From positions 1 to 43,276 of the forward strand of contig CAKOJI010000007.1 of the NCBI GenBank assembly GCA_934089255.1: a DNA stretch of 43,276 nt, in the 5' to 3' direction. Below, piece after piece: positions 16,263-25,659 of this stretch (position 1 is the first letter of the stretch; the number at the start of each line of letters is the position of its first letter). The position numbers were made by a program, and so were the translations under genes. The notes below the pieces were generated by a model. It was not told the DNA's origin. It was given only the letters and a program-made list of their open reading frames with translations, and ran no database searches. The DNA is from an uncultured Bacilli bacterium. GTDB taxonomy: Bacteria > Bacillota_I > Bacilli_A > RF39 > UBA660.

Positions 16263-18282
16263 CATTATCCTCAAAAGCACTCTTATTTTGTCTCATTTGT
16301 AAGGTTGCTTCATTAAAAGCATCTTCTATTAATTTTAAATCATCATTTATCATACTAAAACCTATTGCAACACCATATTCATAAGGTAATTTTTTGAACT
16401 CTTTAACCAACTTTTTAATATAACTTACTACTTGCCTTTCATTATAACCAACTAAATATACCATAAACTCATTACCATCAGTTCTTAAAAGTTCTGTATT
16501 TTCTAATTGAGTTTTAAATAAAGCATTTGCAGCAGCCTTAATTTGTTTATCCCCTTCTTCATGTCCAAAAGTATCATTTAAATATTTTACATTATTTAAA
16601 TCTAGTACAATAACAGCCTGAGGATAAACCGTATTTTGATTCCAAATCTCCATTCTATCATTTAAATAATTTCTATTCTTTAAACTAGTTAACATATCTA
16701 CATAACGAATCTTTTCATTATTTTTAACTTTAGTATTCAAAACTATTTTCTTTTTAGATCTAATTAAAACAAATATACCAATGAATAACACAGTTATTAA
16801 CATAATAATATATTTAGCTAATTTAACAGTTCTACTACCTGCTTCATAAGTTTTAAAATAATTTTCTAAACTTAAAACGACCATTTCATTAGGATTTAAA
16901 GTATTAACATATGCTCTAAATAATTTATAGAAATTATCATCATCATTCTTATAATAAAACATATAAGATTTATTACTAACAACTCCAGAATTAATAATTC
17001 TAACACTATTTAAATTATCAATTAAATAATTATCATAAGATAATTTATCTACCAATACTAAATTACCTTTCTTAATTATTTTCTTTATATCACTACTTTT
17101 CTTTATTGTCTTAGTAGTAATATTACTAATACCACTTAAATATTCATATAATATAGAATTTTCTAAAACATATACTTCACCATTATATGAAGTTAAATTA
17201 TCTATATTAACATCTACTTTTCTATTACCTATCAAATAATAATTAACACTTAAATTAATATTAATTGGTTTATAATCCCCAGAATAATTATATTGATTAA
17301 AGAATAAATCAAACTTTTTCTTATTTATATCAAATTTAAAATCTTTGAATTTTTTAACTCTATTATAATCAAAATCTACACCACTAAATTTACTAAAAGA
17401 ATTTAAATATTCACTTGTTAATCCAGATAAATTACCTCTCGATAATAATTGATATGGTTGATTTACCATAAATTCAAACTTATAGTTTTTATCAGTTAAT
17501 GCATCCTCATCTACATCACTAATTTTTAAACTATCAATAAATAACCTATAATTATTAGTATTAAAACTATCTATATATTGTTTATTAATCCAATTATTAT
17601 AATATTTAGTAACAATAGAATTAAGAGTTTCATCATTACCAAGTTTCAAATAATAATATATCTTAGCATCATTAAAGAAATAACATATATTATATAAATT
17701 ACTTACTATTTTATTTTTATATAAAGTCATAGGTACTATAACATAATTTACTTTATCTTTTGAAAAATCATCAAATAATGTATCTATACTCTCATAAGAT
17801 TCTATAGTACCACTTAACTCATAATAGCTACTAACATAACTTAAATCACTAGATAATATACCTACTTTACCATCTCTTATTTTTTTAATATCAACAACAC
17901 TCTCATTATTTTTATTTAATAAAACATAATAATCAGTATATATTAATAAATCTCTTTTATTATAATCAGTAGAAACATTAAAACCAAATGTTTCATTTTT
18001 ATTATTAATAGAATAAACTGTACTATTTAATTTTAAATCTAAATCTTTATCAAGATCATTAACAAAATCAAAAAATACTCCACTACCATTTTTACCAAAT
18101 ATATTTACATCATTTGGTACATTAATAGTATAAACACTATTTTTATTATTACTTATCCAAGTTTTTTCTGATATTGTTAAATTATTTTCATCTTTAAATA
18201 TTTTATATATACCAATTATTACACCACTTAAAACTAAAATTGAAATAATTATTAATATTATAACTTTTTTAAATTTTTTCAT
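16252..18282 (-). CDS. Membrane sensor with tandem periplasmic-binding-like domains and altered GGDEF domain
   Basis: 676 residues. An N-terminal membrane segment (7-26) and a second near 487-507 enclose about 450 extracellular residues. These look like two amino-acid-binding-protein (SBP3/PBPb-like) domains: VLLNKNNESVVDIKKIRDGKVGIL and a second GNLVLVDKLSYDNYLIDN region, followed by FRAYVNTLNPNEM. The cytoplasmic GGDEF domain (about 525-670) keeps DMLTSLKNRNYL, VLDLNNVKYLND and FGHEEGD, but the signature reads RTDGNEF (602-606 DGNEF) in place of R-x-GGDEF. Normal GGDEF enzymes join two GTP into cyclic di-GMP; the third signature position, a metal ligand, is Asn here, so activity may be low or absent. 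It lies 8 nt from a small membrane-protein gene and is coupled to yihY. A ligand-gated signalling protein is the best guess. Confidence 0.75.
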   Translation of the reverse strand: MKKFKKVIILIIISILVLSGVIIGIYKIFKDENNLTISEKTWISNNKNSVYTINVPNDVNIFGKNGSGVFFDFVNDLDKDLDLKLNSTVYSINNKNETFGFNVSTDYNKRDLLIYTDYYVLLNKNNESVVDIKKIRDGKVGILSSDLSYVSSYYELSGTIESYESIDTLFDDFSKDKVNYVIVPMTLYKNKIVSNLYNICYFFNDAKIYYYLKLGNDETLNSIVTKYYNNWINKQYIDSFNTNNYRLFIDSLKISDVDEDALTDKNYKFEFMVNQPYQLLSRGNLSGLTSEYLNSFSKFSGVDFDYNRVKKFKDFKFDINKKKFDLFFNQYNYSGDYKPININLSVNYYLIGNRKVDVNIDNLTSYNGEVYVLENSILYEYLSGISNITTKTIKKSSDIKKIIKKGNLVLVDKLSYDNYLIDNLNSVRIINSGVVSNKSYMFYYKNDDDNFYKLFRAYVNTLNPNEMVVLSLENYFKTYEAGSRTVKLAKYIIMLITVLFIGIFVLIRSKKKIVLNTKVKNNEKIRYVDMLTSLKNRNYLNDRMEIWNQNTVYPQAVIVLDLNNVKYLNDTFGHEEGDKQIKAAANALFKTQLENTELLRTDGNEFMVYLVGYNERQVVSYIKKLVKEFKKLPYEYGVAIGFSMINDDLKLIEDAFNEATLQMRQNKSAFEDNDDK

Positions 18283-18290
18283 AACATCAC

Positions 18291-18767
18291 CTATTGAACA
18301 TAATTAGTCCATTTAATAACTGAATTACCAGCTTTTATATATCCCATAACAGGAAAATTCTCTGTAATTTCTTTATCACTATTTTCTACAATATATTGAA
18401 TATCATAAAACTCTTTTTCTTCTTTAGTAAATAATTCTAAAGATGCTTGTGCTATTGCTTCAGAATCAGTATGTTTACCAGTTTTTAAAACAATATCAAC
18501 ATAAATTAATTTACCTCTTATATCAATATTAGTAGAACTAACTAGTTCATTTTCAGTTATTTTATTCTCAATTTCACTAATTTTATCTTTTTTTATTTGT
18601 ACACTTTCTATACCATCTAATCTATTTCCATACTTATCTTTAGATGTTTGTCCTATAAAATATACGATAACACCAACTAGTATAGAAACTATACAAACAA
18701 GTGATATTAGCATTAATATAGAATAAACCCTATTTCTTTTATAAAACTCCTTAAACTTTTTTAACAT
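18291..18767 (-). CDS. Single-pass membrane protein of unknown function
   Basis: 158 residues. A basic N-terminus (KKFKEFYKRNR) precedes one strong membrane segment (about 16-39), so topology is N-in with an extracellular domain of about 115 residues. That domain has a Lys/Glu helix (about 50-72) followed by alternating beta-type sequence (RGKLIYVDIVLKTGKH) and an acidic helix. No Cys and no lipobox. I do not recognise the family. It is the first gene of the operon with the altered GGDEF sensor and YihY, which lies 8 nt downstream. RBS AGAGGTGG precedes ATG 18767. It may be a partner of the sensor's extracellular domain (inference from position only). Confidence 0.6.
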   Translation of the reverse strand: MLKKFKEFYKRNRVYSILMLISLVCIVSILVGVIVYFIGQTSKDKYGNRLDGIESVQIKKDKISEIENKITENELVSSTNIDIRGKLIYVDIVLKTGKHTDSEAIAQASLELFTKEEKEFYDIQYIVENSDKEITENFPVMGYIKAGNSVIKWTNYVQ

Positions 18768-18899
18768 TTTTCCACCTCTTTAATAAAACAATTATACAAT
18801 ATATTTATTATTTTATCAATCAGCTATAACTTAATAAATTTGACTTAAATAAAAAAAAGTGATAGTATACTTTCTAATAAAAAAGAGGGGGAATTAATA

Positions 18900-19790
18900 A
18901 TGGGACACGAAGAATATTTAACCACTCATGGAATAAATATGAGTGACGATGATGCTACAAAAATAATAAACTCTTTATTTGAGTTATATGAATTAAAAAA
19001 ACAAAATGGTATTTTATATCAACTAGGTGATGAAATACCATTTAACATAATAAATTTATATATTAACTATATAAATAAAAGAGAACATGAAATTATTTAT
19101 AATGATTATAAATACAAATTTATAACAAATGAAAGTTTAGTAGAACCAGGAGTTACAAAAGAAGAAAAAGAAGGTCTTAAAAATGTATATGATTATATAA
19201 GCACATATTCTAAAAACACTCCAATAGATTTATTTATTGAATCTTTTAAAATTCACACTAAACTTTATGAAAAATGTCCATATCCAGAATATGGTTCAAA
19301 ATTAAGAAGTGATACTGCACTTCTTTACGACACACCATATGATGTATTACCAGCAAATAAAGCAAGTATTGAATTTAATAAATATATTGGTAAATCACTA
19401 CTTTATAATCCAACAAAAGAAACAATTGATGAATTGAAAACAAAACCATGGGCAAAATATAAAATATATGAAAACATTTTTGACTATATACAAGACTGTA
19501 TCATAACATGTGTAGAACTAATAAAATTACAACCATTTGATGACGGAAACAAAAGAACATTTAGAGCAGTTTTAAATTTGCTTCTAAAACAAGCAGACAT
19601 ACCACCAATTTATATAAAAAAAGAAGAAAGAAATATTTATAAAAGAGATCTATTAAAAGCAATATGTGACAATAACTATGAAGATATAATTCAATTCTAT
19701 TATTACAAAATTGCAGATTCAATAGTTGGTTTAGGCATTAACAAAACTAAAGAAGAAAACATTAAATTATTAAAAAAAATTCCTAAGTAA
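18900..19790 (+). CDS. Fic/Doc-fold protein with the catalytic His replaced by Gln
   Basis: 296 residues. The Fic core is recognisable: LPANKASIEF (flap region, 150-159), a helix ending VELIKL, then the motif QPFDDGNKRTFRAVLNLLL (from residue 211). The canonical Fic loop is HPFx(D/E)GN(G/K)R; the GNKR form is like Doc. The general-base His is Gln here (codon CAA, 19530-19532), while Asp, Gly-Asn and Arg remain. Normal Fic enzymes transfer AMP (or phosphate in Doc) to target proteins; without His this activity should be largely lost. No adjacent antitoxin is present and no inhibitory (S/T)xxxE(G/N) helix was found. The ATG has a very strong RBS (GAGGGGGA, 18885-18892). It stands alone on the plus strand. 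Either a binding-only derivative or a protein in early decay; full length and good RBS favour the former. Confidence 0.75.
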   Translation: MGHEEYLTTHGINMSDDDATKIINSLFELYELKKQNGILYQLGDEIPFNIINLYINYINKREHEIIYNDYKYKFITNESLVEPGVTKEEKEGLKNVYDYISTYSKNTPIDLFIESFKIHTKLYEKCPYPEYGSKLRSDTALLYDTPYDVLPANKASIEFNKYIGKSLLYNPTKETIDELKTKPWAKYKIYENIFDYIQDCIITCVELIKLQPFDDGNKRTFRAVLNLLLKQADIPPIYIKKEERNIYKRDLLKAICDNNYEDIIQFYYYKIADSIVGLGINKTKEENIKLLKKIPK

Positions 19791-19807
19791 TATACTTAGG
19801 TTTTTTT
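19782..19807. terminator. Bidirectional terminator between the Fic gene and ligA
   Basis: CCTAAGTA (19782-19789) pairs perfectly with TACTTAGG (19793-19800), loop ATA, then seven T. An A-rich run on the left serves the ligA side. The Fic stop codon TAA lies at the end of the left arm. Confidence 0.9.
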
Positions 19808-21782
19808 ATAACATTTCGTCTAATTTTTCTTCATCCCAAATTTCTATTCCAAGTTTCACTGCCTTATCATATTTAGACCCGGCATCTCTACCAACTATAA
19901 CAACATCAGTTTTTTTACTAACACTTTCACTAGTAGTACCACCATTATTTTCAATTATTTGCTTAATTTCATCTCTAGAATATTTATCTAATGTTCCAGT
20001 TACAACAAATTTCTTGTTAATAAAGTTATCGTTTTCCACAACATCTTCTCCAATATATTCCATATTAACGCCAATATTTTTTAAATTATTAATAAGTTCT
20101 ATATTATCAGCATCTTCAAAAAAGCAAACTATGTTTTTAGCTAGTATTGGCCCCATATCTTTAATAGATTCTAACTCTTCATAAGTAGCATTAATTAAAT
20201 TATCTATATTTTTATATCTCTTAGCTAGTAACTTAGCATTCTTTTCACCAATACCACTTATTCCAATAGCAAAAATTAATCTTTCAACACTATTTTCTTT
20301 ACTAACTTCTATACTCTCAAGTAAATTATTAACACTCTTATCTCCAAAGCCTTCTAATTCTATTAAATCTTTCTTTTTATATTTCAAATTATATATATCT
20401 ATAATATTTTTAATAATACCCATATTATAAAAATCTTCTATAATTCTATCACCTAATCCATCAATGTTCATAGCTTTTCTACTTACGAAATGTATCAAAG
20501 ATTCAATATTTCTTTTACTACAATTATCGTTCATACAAAAATAATCTATACCAGTTTTACTTAACACTAAGTCACTTCCACATATAGGACAAGTTTTTAT
20601 CATCTTAAAATCCTTTTCAGTGCCATCTCTACGTTCTTTAACTGGTCTAACAACTTCTGGAATTACATCTCCTGCTTTTCTAATACTTACAATATCTCCT
20701 ATTTTTAAATCTTTCTCTATTACATATTGTTCATTATGAAGTGTTGCACGTCTAACTGTACTTCCAGCAACTAAAACAGGTTCCAAAACAGCATTAGGAG
20801 TAATTTGACCAGTTCTTCCAACAGTAAATATTATATCAGTTAATTTAGTTAAAACTTCAGTTGCAGGAAATTTATATGCAGTTGCCCACTTAGGATACTT
20901 TTGAGTATATCCAAGTTTTTTTTGAGTTTCAATATCATTTACCTTTATTACAACACCATCAATATCATAAGGTAAATCTTCTCTTATACTTCCCTTTTCA
21001 CTAATGAAACCTAATATTCCGTTAACATCACTAACTAACCTATTGTTTGGATTAGTTTTAAAACCCAACTCTTTCATGAACTCTAATGCTTCTAAATGCG
21101 TTTTAATTCCATAATCTTCTGGGTTTGGTAAATGATATATAAAAGTATCCAATTTTCTTTGTCTCGCAATATTACTATCTAACTGCCTAATAGAACCAGC
21201 TGCAGCATTTCTACAATTTTGAAATAAAGGTAAATTTTGTTCTTTACGTAATTTATTTAAATCTTCTAAAACTTTTTTAGACATAAATATTTCTCCACGA
21301 ACTTCAATATCTATATCTTTATTTATTTTAAGTGGAATACTTTTAATAGTTTTAGCATTATGCGTTATATCTTCTCCAACAACACCATCACCACGTGTCG
21401 CAGCACTAACAAACTTACCATTTTTATATTTTAATGAAACAGATAAACCATCTATTTTAAGTTCACATACATAACTAGGATGAAATCCCTCTTTAGCGAT
21501 TCTATTATCAAATTCCATAATTTCAGATTCATTAAACACATTAGATAAACTAAGCATAGGAATTTCATGTCTAATCTTTTTAAAACCATCAATTACTTCT
21601 CCACCAATTTTTTGTGTAGGACTATCATCTCTTACAAACTCAGGATGCTCTTTTTCAAGATTTATTAATTCTCTTAAATACTTATCAAATTCTTGATCAG
21701 TAATAGTAGGATTATCTAACACATGATACTCATAATTAGCCTTATTTAATATATCAACTAATTCATTATATCTTTCTAACAT
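19806..21782 (-). CDS. ligA: NAD-dependent DNA ligase
   Basis: Seals nicks during replication and repair using NAD+. 658 residues, full length. Domains in order: Ia and adenylation domain with the active-site lysine in CELKIDGLSVSL (about 110-120), an OB fold, a four-Cys zinc finger (CPICGSDL then CMNDNCSKR, about 400-425), tandem helix-hairpin-helix motifs, and a C-terminal BRCT domain (about 585-658, NKKFVVTGTLDKYSRDEI). RBS GGTGAT precedes ATG 21782. It is last in the operon pcrA-nucleotidyltransferase-ligA, and the pcrA-ligA link is common in Bacilli. Confidence 0.98.
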   Translation of the reverse strand: MLERYNELVDILNKANYEYHVLDNPTITDQEFDKYLRELINLEKEHPEFVRDDSPTQKIGGEVIDGFKKIRHEIPMLSLSNVFNESEIMEFDNRIAKEGFHPSYVCELKIDGLSVSLKYKNGKFVSAATRGDGVVGEDITHNAKTIKSIPLKINKDIDIEVRGEIFMSKKVLEDLNKLRKEQNLPLFQNCRNAAAGSIRQLDSNIARQRKLDTFIYHLPNPEDYGIKTHLEALEFMKELGFKTNPNNRLVSDVNGILGFISEKGSIREDLPYDIDGVVIKVNDIETQKKLGYTQKYPKWATAYKFPATEVLTKLTDIIFTVGRTGQITPNAVLEPVLVAGSTVRRATLHNEQYVIEKDLKIGDIVSIRKAGDVIPEVVRPVKERRDGTEKDFKMIKTCPICGSDLVLSKTGIDYFCMNDNCSKRNIESLIHFVSRKAMNIDGLGDRIIEDFYNMGIIKNIIDIYNLKYKKKDLIELEGFGDKSVNNLLESIEVSKENSVERLIFAIGISGIGEKNAKLLAKRYKNIDNLINATYEELESIKDMGPILAKNIVCFFEDADNIELINNLKNIGVNMEYIGEDVVENDNFINKKFVVTGTLDKYSRDEIKQIIENNGGTTSESVSKKTDVVIVGRDAGSKYDKAVKLGIEIWDEEKLDEML

Positions 21783-21788
21783 AAATTA

Positions 21789-22673
21789 TCACCATAAATT
21801 CTTATTATATTCACCATTATTGATTAAATTATTAATAGCATCCTTAACACTATCTTTATCTTCTTTATAAGTAACTCCATACCAAACACTATCTGTTTCA
21901 ATTACTTTAACACTTACATCACCAGACTTAATATGTTGATCAACTACTTCAGGAATTAAAAACTCATCTTTTTCTTTATCTTTCATACCATTTAAAAAGT
22001 TAACAAAATCTCTCTCTAAATAATTAAATATTTTAGGTGTAAATAAAAGCATATTCATACTAACTAATCTATTAAGTTCAACATCATACTCTTTTCCATC
22101 TACTAAAGATTTACAATGTATATGATCGTCTACTCTTTCTATACTACTTTCATCTATACCAACTAAACTGTTGTTTTCTATTTCACAAACTCCACGTTTA
22201 ACACTACCATTTTCTGTTATAGTATTACACGCTCTATACCCAATTAAACCAAATTGTTTATCATTTATTTCATTTTTTAAAAATTGATAAGCCTTAATAA
22301 ATGAATTTCTACCATAGAAATCATCTGCATTAATAATAGCAAAAGGTTCATTAATTACATCTTTACATTCTAAAATAGCATGCCCTGTTCCCCAAGGTTT
22401 AACTCTTTCAAAATCCATACTAATTGGTATATCTTCCATTTTTTGAAATACATATTCTACATCAATTTTATCTTCTACTCTCTTACCAATAGTATTTTTA
22501 AAATCTTCATACATTTCTTCTTTAATTACAAAAACAATTTTGTTAAAACCAGCCTTCTTAGCATCATACACTGAATAATCAATAATAAATTCTCCATTAG
22601 GCCCCATTGGCTCCATTTGTTTTAACCCACCAAATCTGCTACCCATTCCAGCAGCTAATATTAATAATGTCAT
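21789..22673 (-). CDS. Sugar-phosphate-type nucleotidyltransferase
   Basis: 294 residues, a Rossmann-like NTP-transferase fold. The N-terminal nucleotide loop LILAAGMGSRFGGLKQ is the GxGxR signature of enzymes that make NDP-sugars, and the metal-binding motif is INADDFYG. KPWGTGHAI supplies the base-recognition stretch. Unlike GalU or RmlA, the substrate-binding second half is unusual, so UTP-glucose-1-phosphate activity is only one option. AGGAGGAAATTT precedes ATG 22673. It sits between pcrA (10 nt) and ligA (6 nt), an odd operon for an envelope sugar enzyme. Product likely feeds glycan or lipid precursor synthesis, but no sugar gene is adjacent. Confidence 0.75.
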   Translation of the reverse strand: MTLLILAAGMGSRFGGLKQMEPMGPNGEFIIDYSVYDAKKAGFNKIVFVIKEEMYEDFKNTIGKRVEDKIDVEYVFQKMEDIPISMDFERVKPWGTGHAILECKDVINEPFAIINADDFYGRNSFIKAYQFLKNEINDKQFGLIGYRACNTITENGSVKRGVCEIENNSLVGIDESSIERVDDHIHCKSLVDGKEYDVELNRLVSMNMLLFTPKIFNYLERDFVNFLNGMKDKEKDEFLIPEVVDQHIKSGDVSVKVIETDSVWYGVTYKEDKDSVKDAINNLINNGEYNKNLW

Positions 22674-22683
22674 AAATTTCCTC

Positions 22684-24765
22684 CTATAATTTACTAATAC
22701 TCTTATGATTTTTCATTAATTTTTTAACACCCGTTTTAAAAGCAACATCTATTAAATCACCATTCATACTCAATACAACTCCAGTACCTAAACTTTCATG
22801 ATTAATAATATCACCTATTTTAATTTCTGCATTTTCACTCTTGTTATACATAGTTTTAGTATCAATTTTCTTTTCCACTTTAATACTATTATCATTTTCT
22901 TCAATAAATTTAGAACCAATTTCATCAATAAATCTACTAGGTATATTCATTGTATCTTTACCATATAACATTCTTCTTTTAGCATTTGTTATATAAAGTC
23001 TTTCTTTAGCTCTAGTAATTCCAACATAACATAAACGTCTTTCTTCTTCAATACCATTTTCCATTAAACTCATATTATGAGGAAATATACCTTCTTCCAT
23101 TCCAATTAAAAATACTACATTAAATTCCAAACCTTTAGCACTATGTATAGTCATCAAAGTAACTTCATCACCATCTTCTTTATGGCTAGACATATCACTT
23201 ATCAAACTAATTTCTTCTAAAAAATCTTCTAAATTAACCATACCAGTTCTTTCTTCAAAAGAAGCAGTAATACTCTTAAACTCCATTAAATTATCAAGTC
23301 TTAATTCATTTTCCAACGTTTTATCTTCTTCTAACTCTTTTTTTAAACCAGTTTTCAATAATACAGAATCAATTAATTCAGTTAAACTCATATTTTCACT
23401 ATCATGTTTCAAATCTATTATTAAATTTTTAAACTCTAATTCCTTTTTAGAATTTAATGCTTCAAACATACTAGTTCCCTCTAAATTAGCAACATTTTCT
23501 ATATTTTTTATTGCTGCTTCTCCAATACCACGTTTAGGAACATTTATAATTCTTCTTAAACTTACTTCATCATTATTATTATATATTAATCTTAAATAAC
23601 TAATTAAATCTTTAATTTCTTTTCTATTATAAAAGTAATAACTACCTACAACTTTATATGGTATTCCTTTACTTAATAAACATTCCTCAACAACACGACT
23701 TTGTGCATTAGTTCTATAAAGTATTCCAATATCTTTTCTATTATATCCTTCATTTAAAAGCTTATTTATTTCTTCAATAACAAGTGTTATTTCGTGTTTT
23801 TCATCATAAGCTCTCATATATTTAACTTTTATTCCGTCACCCTTTTCACTCCATAATTTCAAATCTTTTCTTTCTTTATTATTTTTAATTACAGAATTAG
23901 CTGCATTAAGTATATTATTAGTACTTCTATAATTTTCTTCTAACTTAATTACTTTACAATCTTTATAATCTCTTTCAAAATTTAATATATTTCTATAATC
24001 CGCTTGTCTAAAAGCATAGATACTTTGATTCATATCACCAACAACAAATATATTTTTATTCTTATTAGCAAGCAATTTAGTTAATTTATACTGTACAGGA
24101 TTAGTATCTTGATATTCATCAATTAATATATATTTATATCTATTTTGATAATGCTCAAGTATTTCTTTATGCTCATTAAATAATATTACAGGTTTACATA
24201 ATAAATCATCAAAATCTATACTATTATTTTTAATCATTTTATCTAAATAAATATGATATATTTCTTTAACAACTATATCGATATCTGTATTAAAACATTT
24301 TTCAATTTCCATATCACTTAACATTTGACTTTTAATCAAACTAATTTTATTTCTTATATAATATGGACTATAATGTTTAGGATCTAAATTCTTATCTTTG
24401 AGTATCTTTTTTATAATACTTAGTACATCATCACTATCTATTATAGTAAAATTTTTATCTAATCCTAAATACATATAATTTTCCCTAATTATTCTAAGTC
24501 CAAAAGAATGAAACGTTCCTATAAAACTAGAAATATCATATCCAAAGATTTTATTAACTCTTTCTTTCATTTCTTTTGCTGCTTTATTAGTAAATGTTAT
24601 AGCAAGTATATTATAATCTTTAACACCGTTATCTATCAAATAAGCAATTCTAGTAGTAAGTACTTTAGTCTTACCACTTCCAGCACCCGCCATTACTAAA
24701 CAAGGACCATCTATATGTTTAACAGCATCCACCTGTTGTTTGTTTAAATTATTCAATAGTTCCAT
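22684..24765 (-). CDS. pcrA: UvrD/PcrA-family DNA helicase
   Basis: A superfamily 1A 3'-5' helicase of 693 residues, a little shorter than B. subtilis PcrA (about 740). Motifs in order: Q motif LNKQQVDAV, Walker A AGAGSGKT, Ia, Walker B LIDEYQDTN, GDMNQSIYAFRQAD, LEENYRST, TIHSAKGLEF and VGITRAKERLY. The C-terminal region keeps the small Tudor-like fold (GTGVVLSMNGDLIDVAF), which in PcrA binds RNA polymerase. Works in nucleotide-excision repair and removal of replication/transcription conflicts. RBS GAGGTAG precedes ATG 24765. First gene of the operon with the nucleotidyltransferase and ligA. Confidence 0.95.
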   Translation of the reverse strand: MELLNNLNKQQVDAVKHIDGPCLVMAGAGSGKTKVLTTRIAYLIDNGVKDYNILAITFTNKAAKEMKERVNKIFGYDISSFIGTFHSFGLRIIRENYMYLGLDKNFTIIDSDDVLSIIKKILKDKNLDPKHYSPYYIRNKISLIKSQMLSDMEIEKCFNTDIDIVVKEIYHIYLDKMIKNNSIDFDDLLCKPVILFNEHKEILEHYQNRYKYILIDEYQDTNPVQYKLTKLLANKNKNIFVVGDMNQSIYAFRQADYRNILNFERDYKDCKVIKLEENYRSTNNILNAANSVIKNNKERKDLKLWSEKGDGIKVKYMRAYDEKHEITLVIEEINKLLNEGYNRKDIGILYRTNAQSRVVEECLLSKGIPYKVVGSYYFYNRKEIKDLISYLRLIYNNNDEVSLRRIINVPKRGIGEAAIKNIENVANLEGTSMFEALNSKKELEFKNLIIDLKHDSENMSLTELIDSVLLKTGLKKELEEDKTLENELRLDNLMEFKSITASFEERTGMVNLEDFLEEISLISDMSSHKEDGDEVTLMTIHSAKGLEFNVVFLIGMEEGIFPHNMSLMENGIEEERRLCYVGITRAKERLYITNAKRRMLYGKDTMNIPSRFIDEIGSKFIEENDNSIKVEKKIDTKTMYNKSENAEIKIGDIINHESLGTGVVLSMNGDLIDVAFKTGVKKLMKNHKSISKL

Positions 24766-24849
24766 ATTCTACCTCACATATTAATTATTATATCAAATTA
24801 CATTCAAATATTAAACACCTTTTTTAAAAAAATAAAAACATTTGTTCAC

Positions 24850-24873
24850 AAAAAAACTACAAATTGTAGTTTT
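24850..24873 (-). terminator. Terminator after rdgB
   Basis: AAAACTACA (24853-24861) pairs with TGTAGTTTT (24865-24873), loop AAT or longer. The A-run at 24850-24856 yields T on the minus strand. It ends rdgB before the pcrA promoter. Confidence 0.75.
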
Positions 24874-24938
24874 AAAAGTATTCGCTATCAAGATATTTTC
24901 TTGACCTACACTCAATCACTTTTAAGAGTTATTTTCAC

Positions 24939-25532
24939 CTATAAACTTTTTAAAAAACTATCTAATTGTTTCAAAGCGTTTTTTCTAGGACTAATTTTTA
25001 ATTTATCTTCCATACTTATTTCCGCTAATGTTAATCCATTATTTAATTCAAATATTTCATCAAATCCAAAACCATTTTTACCCCTAGCACAATCACTAAT
25101 TACGCCGTCTAATACAGATAAAAATGTTTTCTCAAAATTATTACTTTTTAACGCAATAACTGTCGTATAATGACATTTTCTTTCTTCTTTATTTACTCCA
25201 TTTAATTTTTTTAATAATTCTTTATTTTTTGTATGATCATCTGCATTCATCCATCTTGCTGTAAACACTCCAGGAAATCCATCCAGATAATCTATTGAAA
25301 TTCCAGAATCATCTGCAATAAAAATATAGTTTTCCCCAACTTGATTATATAAATCTCTTACTTTTTCTAAGGCATTATCAACAAATGTATCCTGATTTTC
25401 GTTAACAATTATTTCTTTACCTAGCTTATCTTCTATTTCTTTTAAAGATAAAACATCATAATCTTTAAAAATTTCTTTAATTTCTTTAAGTTTTCCTTTG
25501 TTGCTACTTGCAACTACAATTACATTATTCAT
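24939..25532 (-). CDS. rdgB: XTP/dITP diphosphatase (RdgB/HAM1)
   Basis: Hydrolyses non-canonical purine triphosphates (dITP, XTP) to monophosphates, keeping them out of DNA and RNA. 197 residues from ATG 25532. Signature blocks: ASSNKGKLKEI at the start, FIADDSGISID, DGFPGVFTARW, and CARGKNGFGFDEIF. A frame extending 11 codons upstream is discounted because it contains the RBS (GTGGTGA, 8 nt before ATG 25532). Monocistronic, with terminator 24850-24873. Complete and unremarkable. Confidence 0.95.
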   Translation of the reverse strand: MNNVIVVASSNKGKLKEIKEIFKDYDVLSLKEIEDKLGKEIIVNENQDTFVDNALEKVRDLYNQVGENYIFIADDSGISIDYLDGFPGVFTARWMNADDHTKNKELLKKLNGVNKEERKCHYTTVIALKSNNFEKTFLSVLDGVISDCARGKNGFGFDEIFELNNGLTLAEISMEDKLKISPRKNALKQLDSFLKSL

Positions 25533-25633
25533 TTTTTTATCACCACTTTCTCGCTCATTATACAATATACCTTAGTATTATGAAAGCAAAATTTACTACT
25601 TTAACAAAAAAGAAATTTTGTCTAAATTTCAAC

Positions 25634-25657
25634 AAAAAAAGAACCACCTAAGGCAGT
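25634..25657 (-). terminator. Terminator of the three-gene unknown operon
   Basis: On the minus strand ACTGCC (25657-25652) pairs with GGTGGT (25648-25643), two wobble pairs, loop TTA, then a T-run complement of 25634-25640. It follows the stop at 25660. Confidence 0.65.
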
Positions 25658-25659
25658 AC

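Noticed and set aside
24901..25170. Plus-strand ORF of 89 codons opposite rdgB
   Set aside because: It is antisense to conserved RdgB motifs and lacks an RBS.
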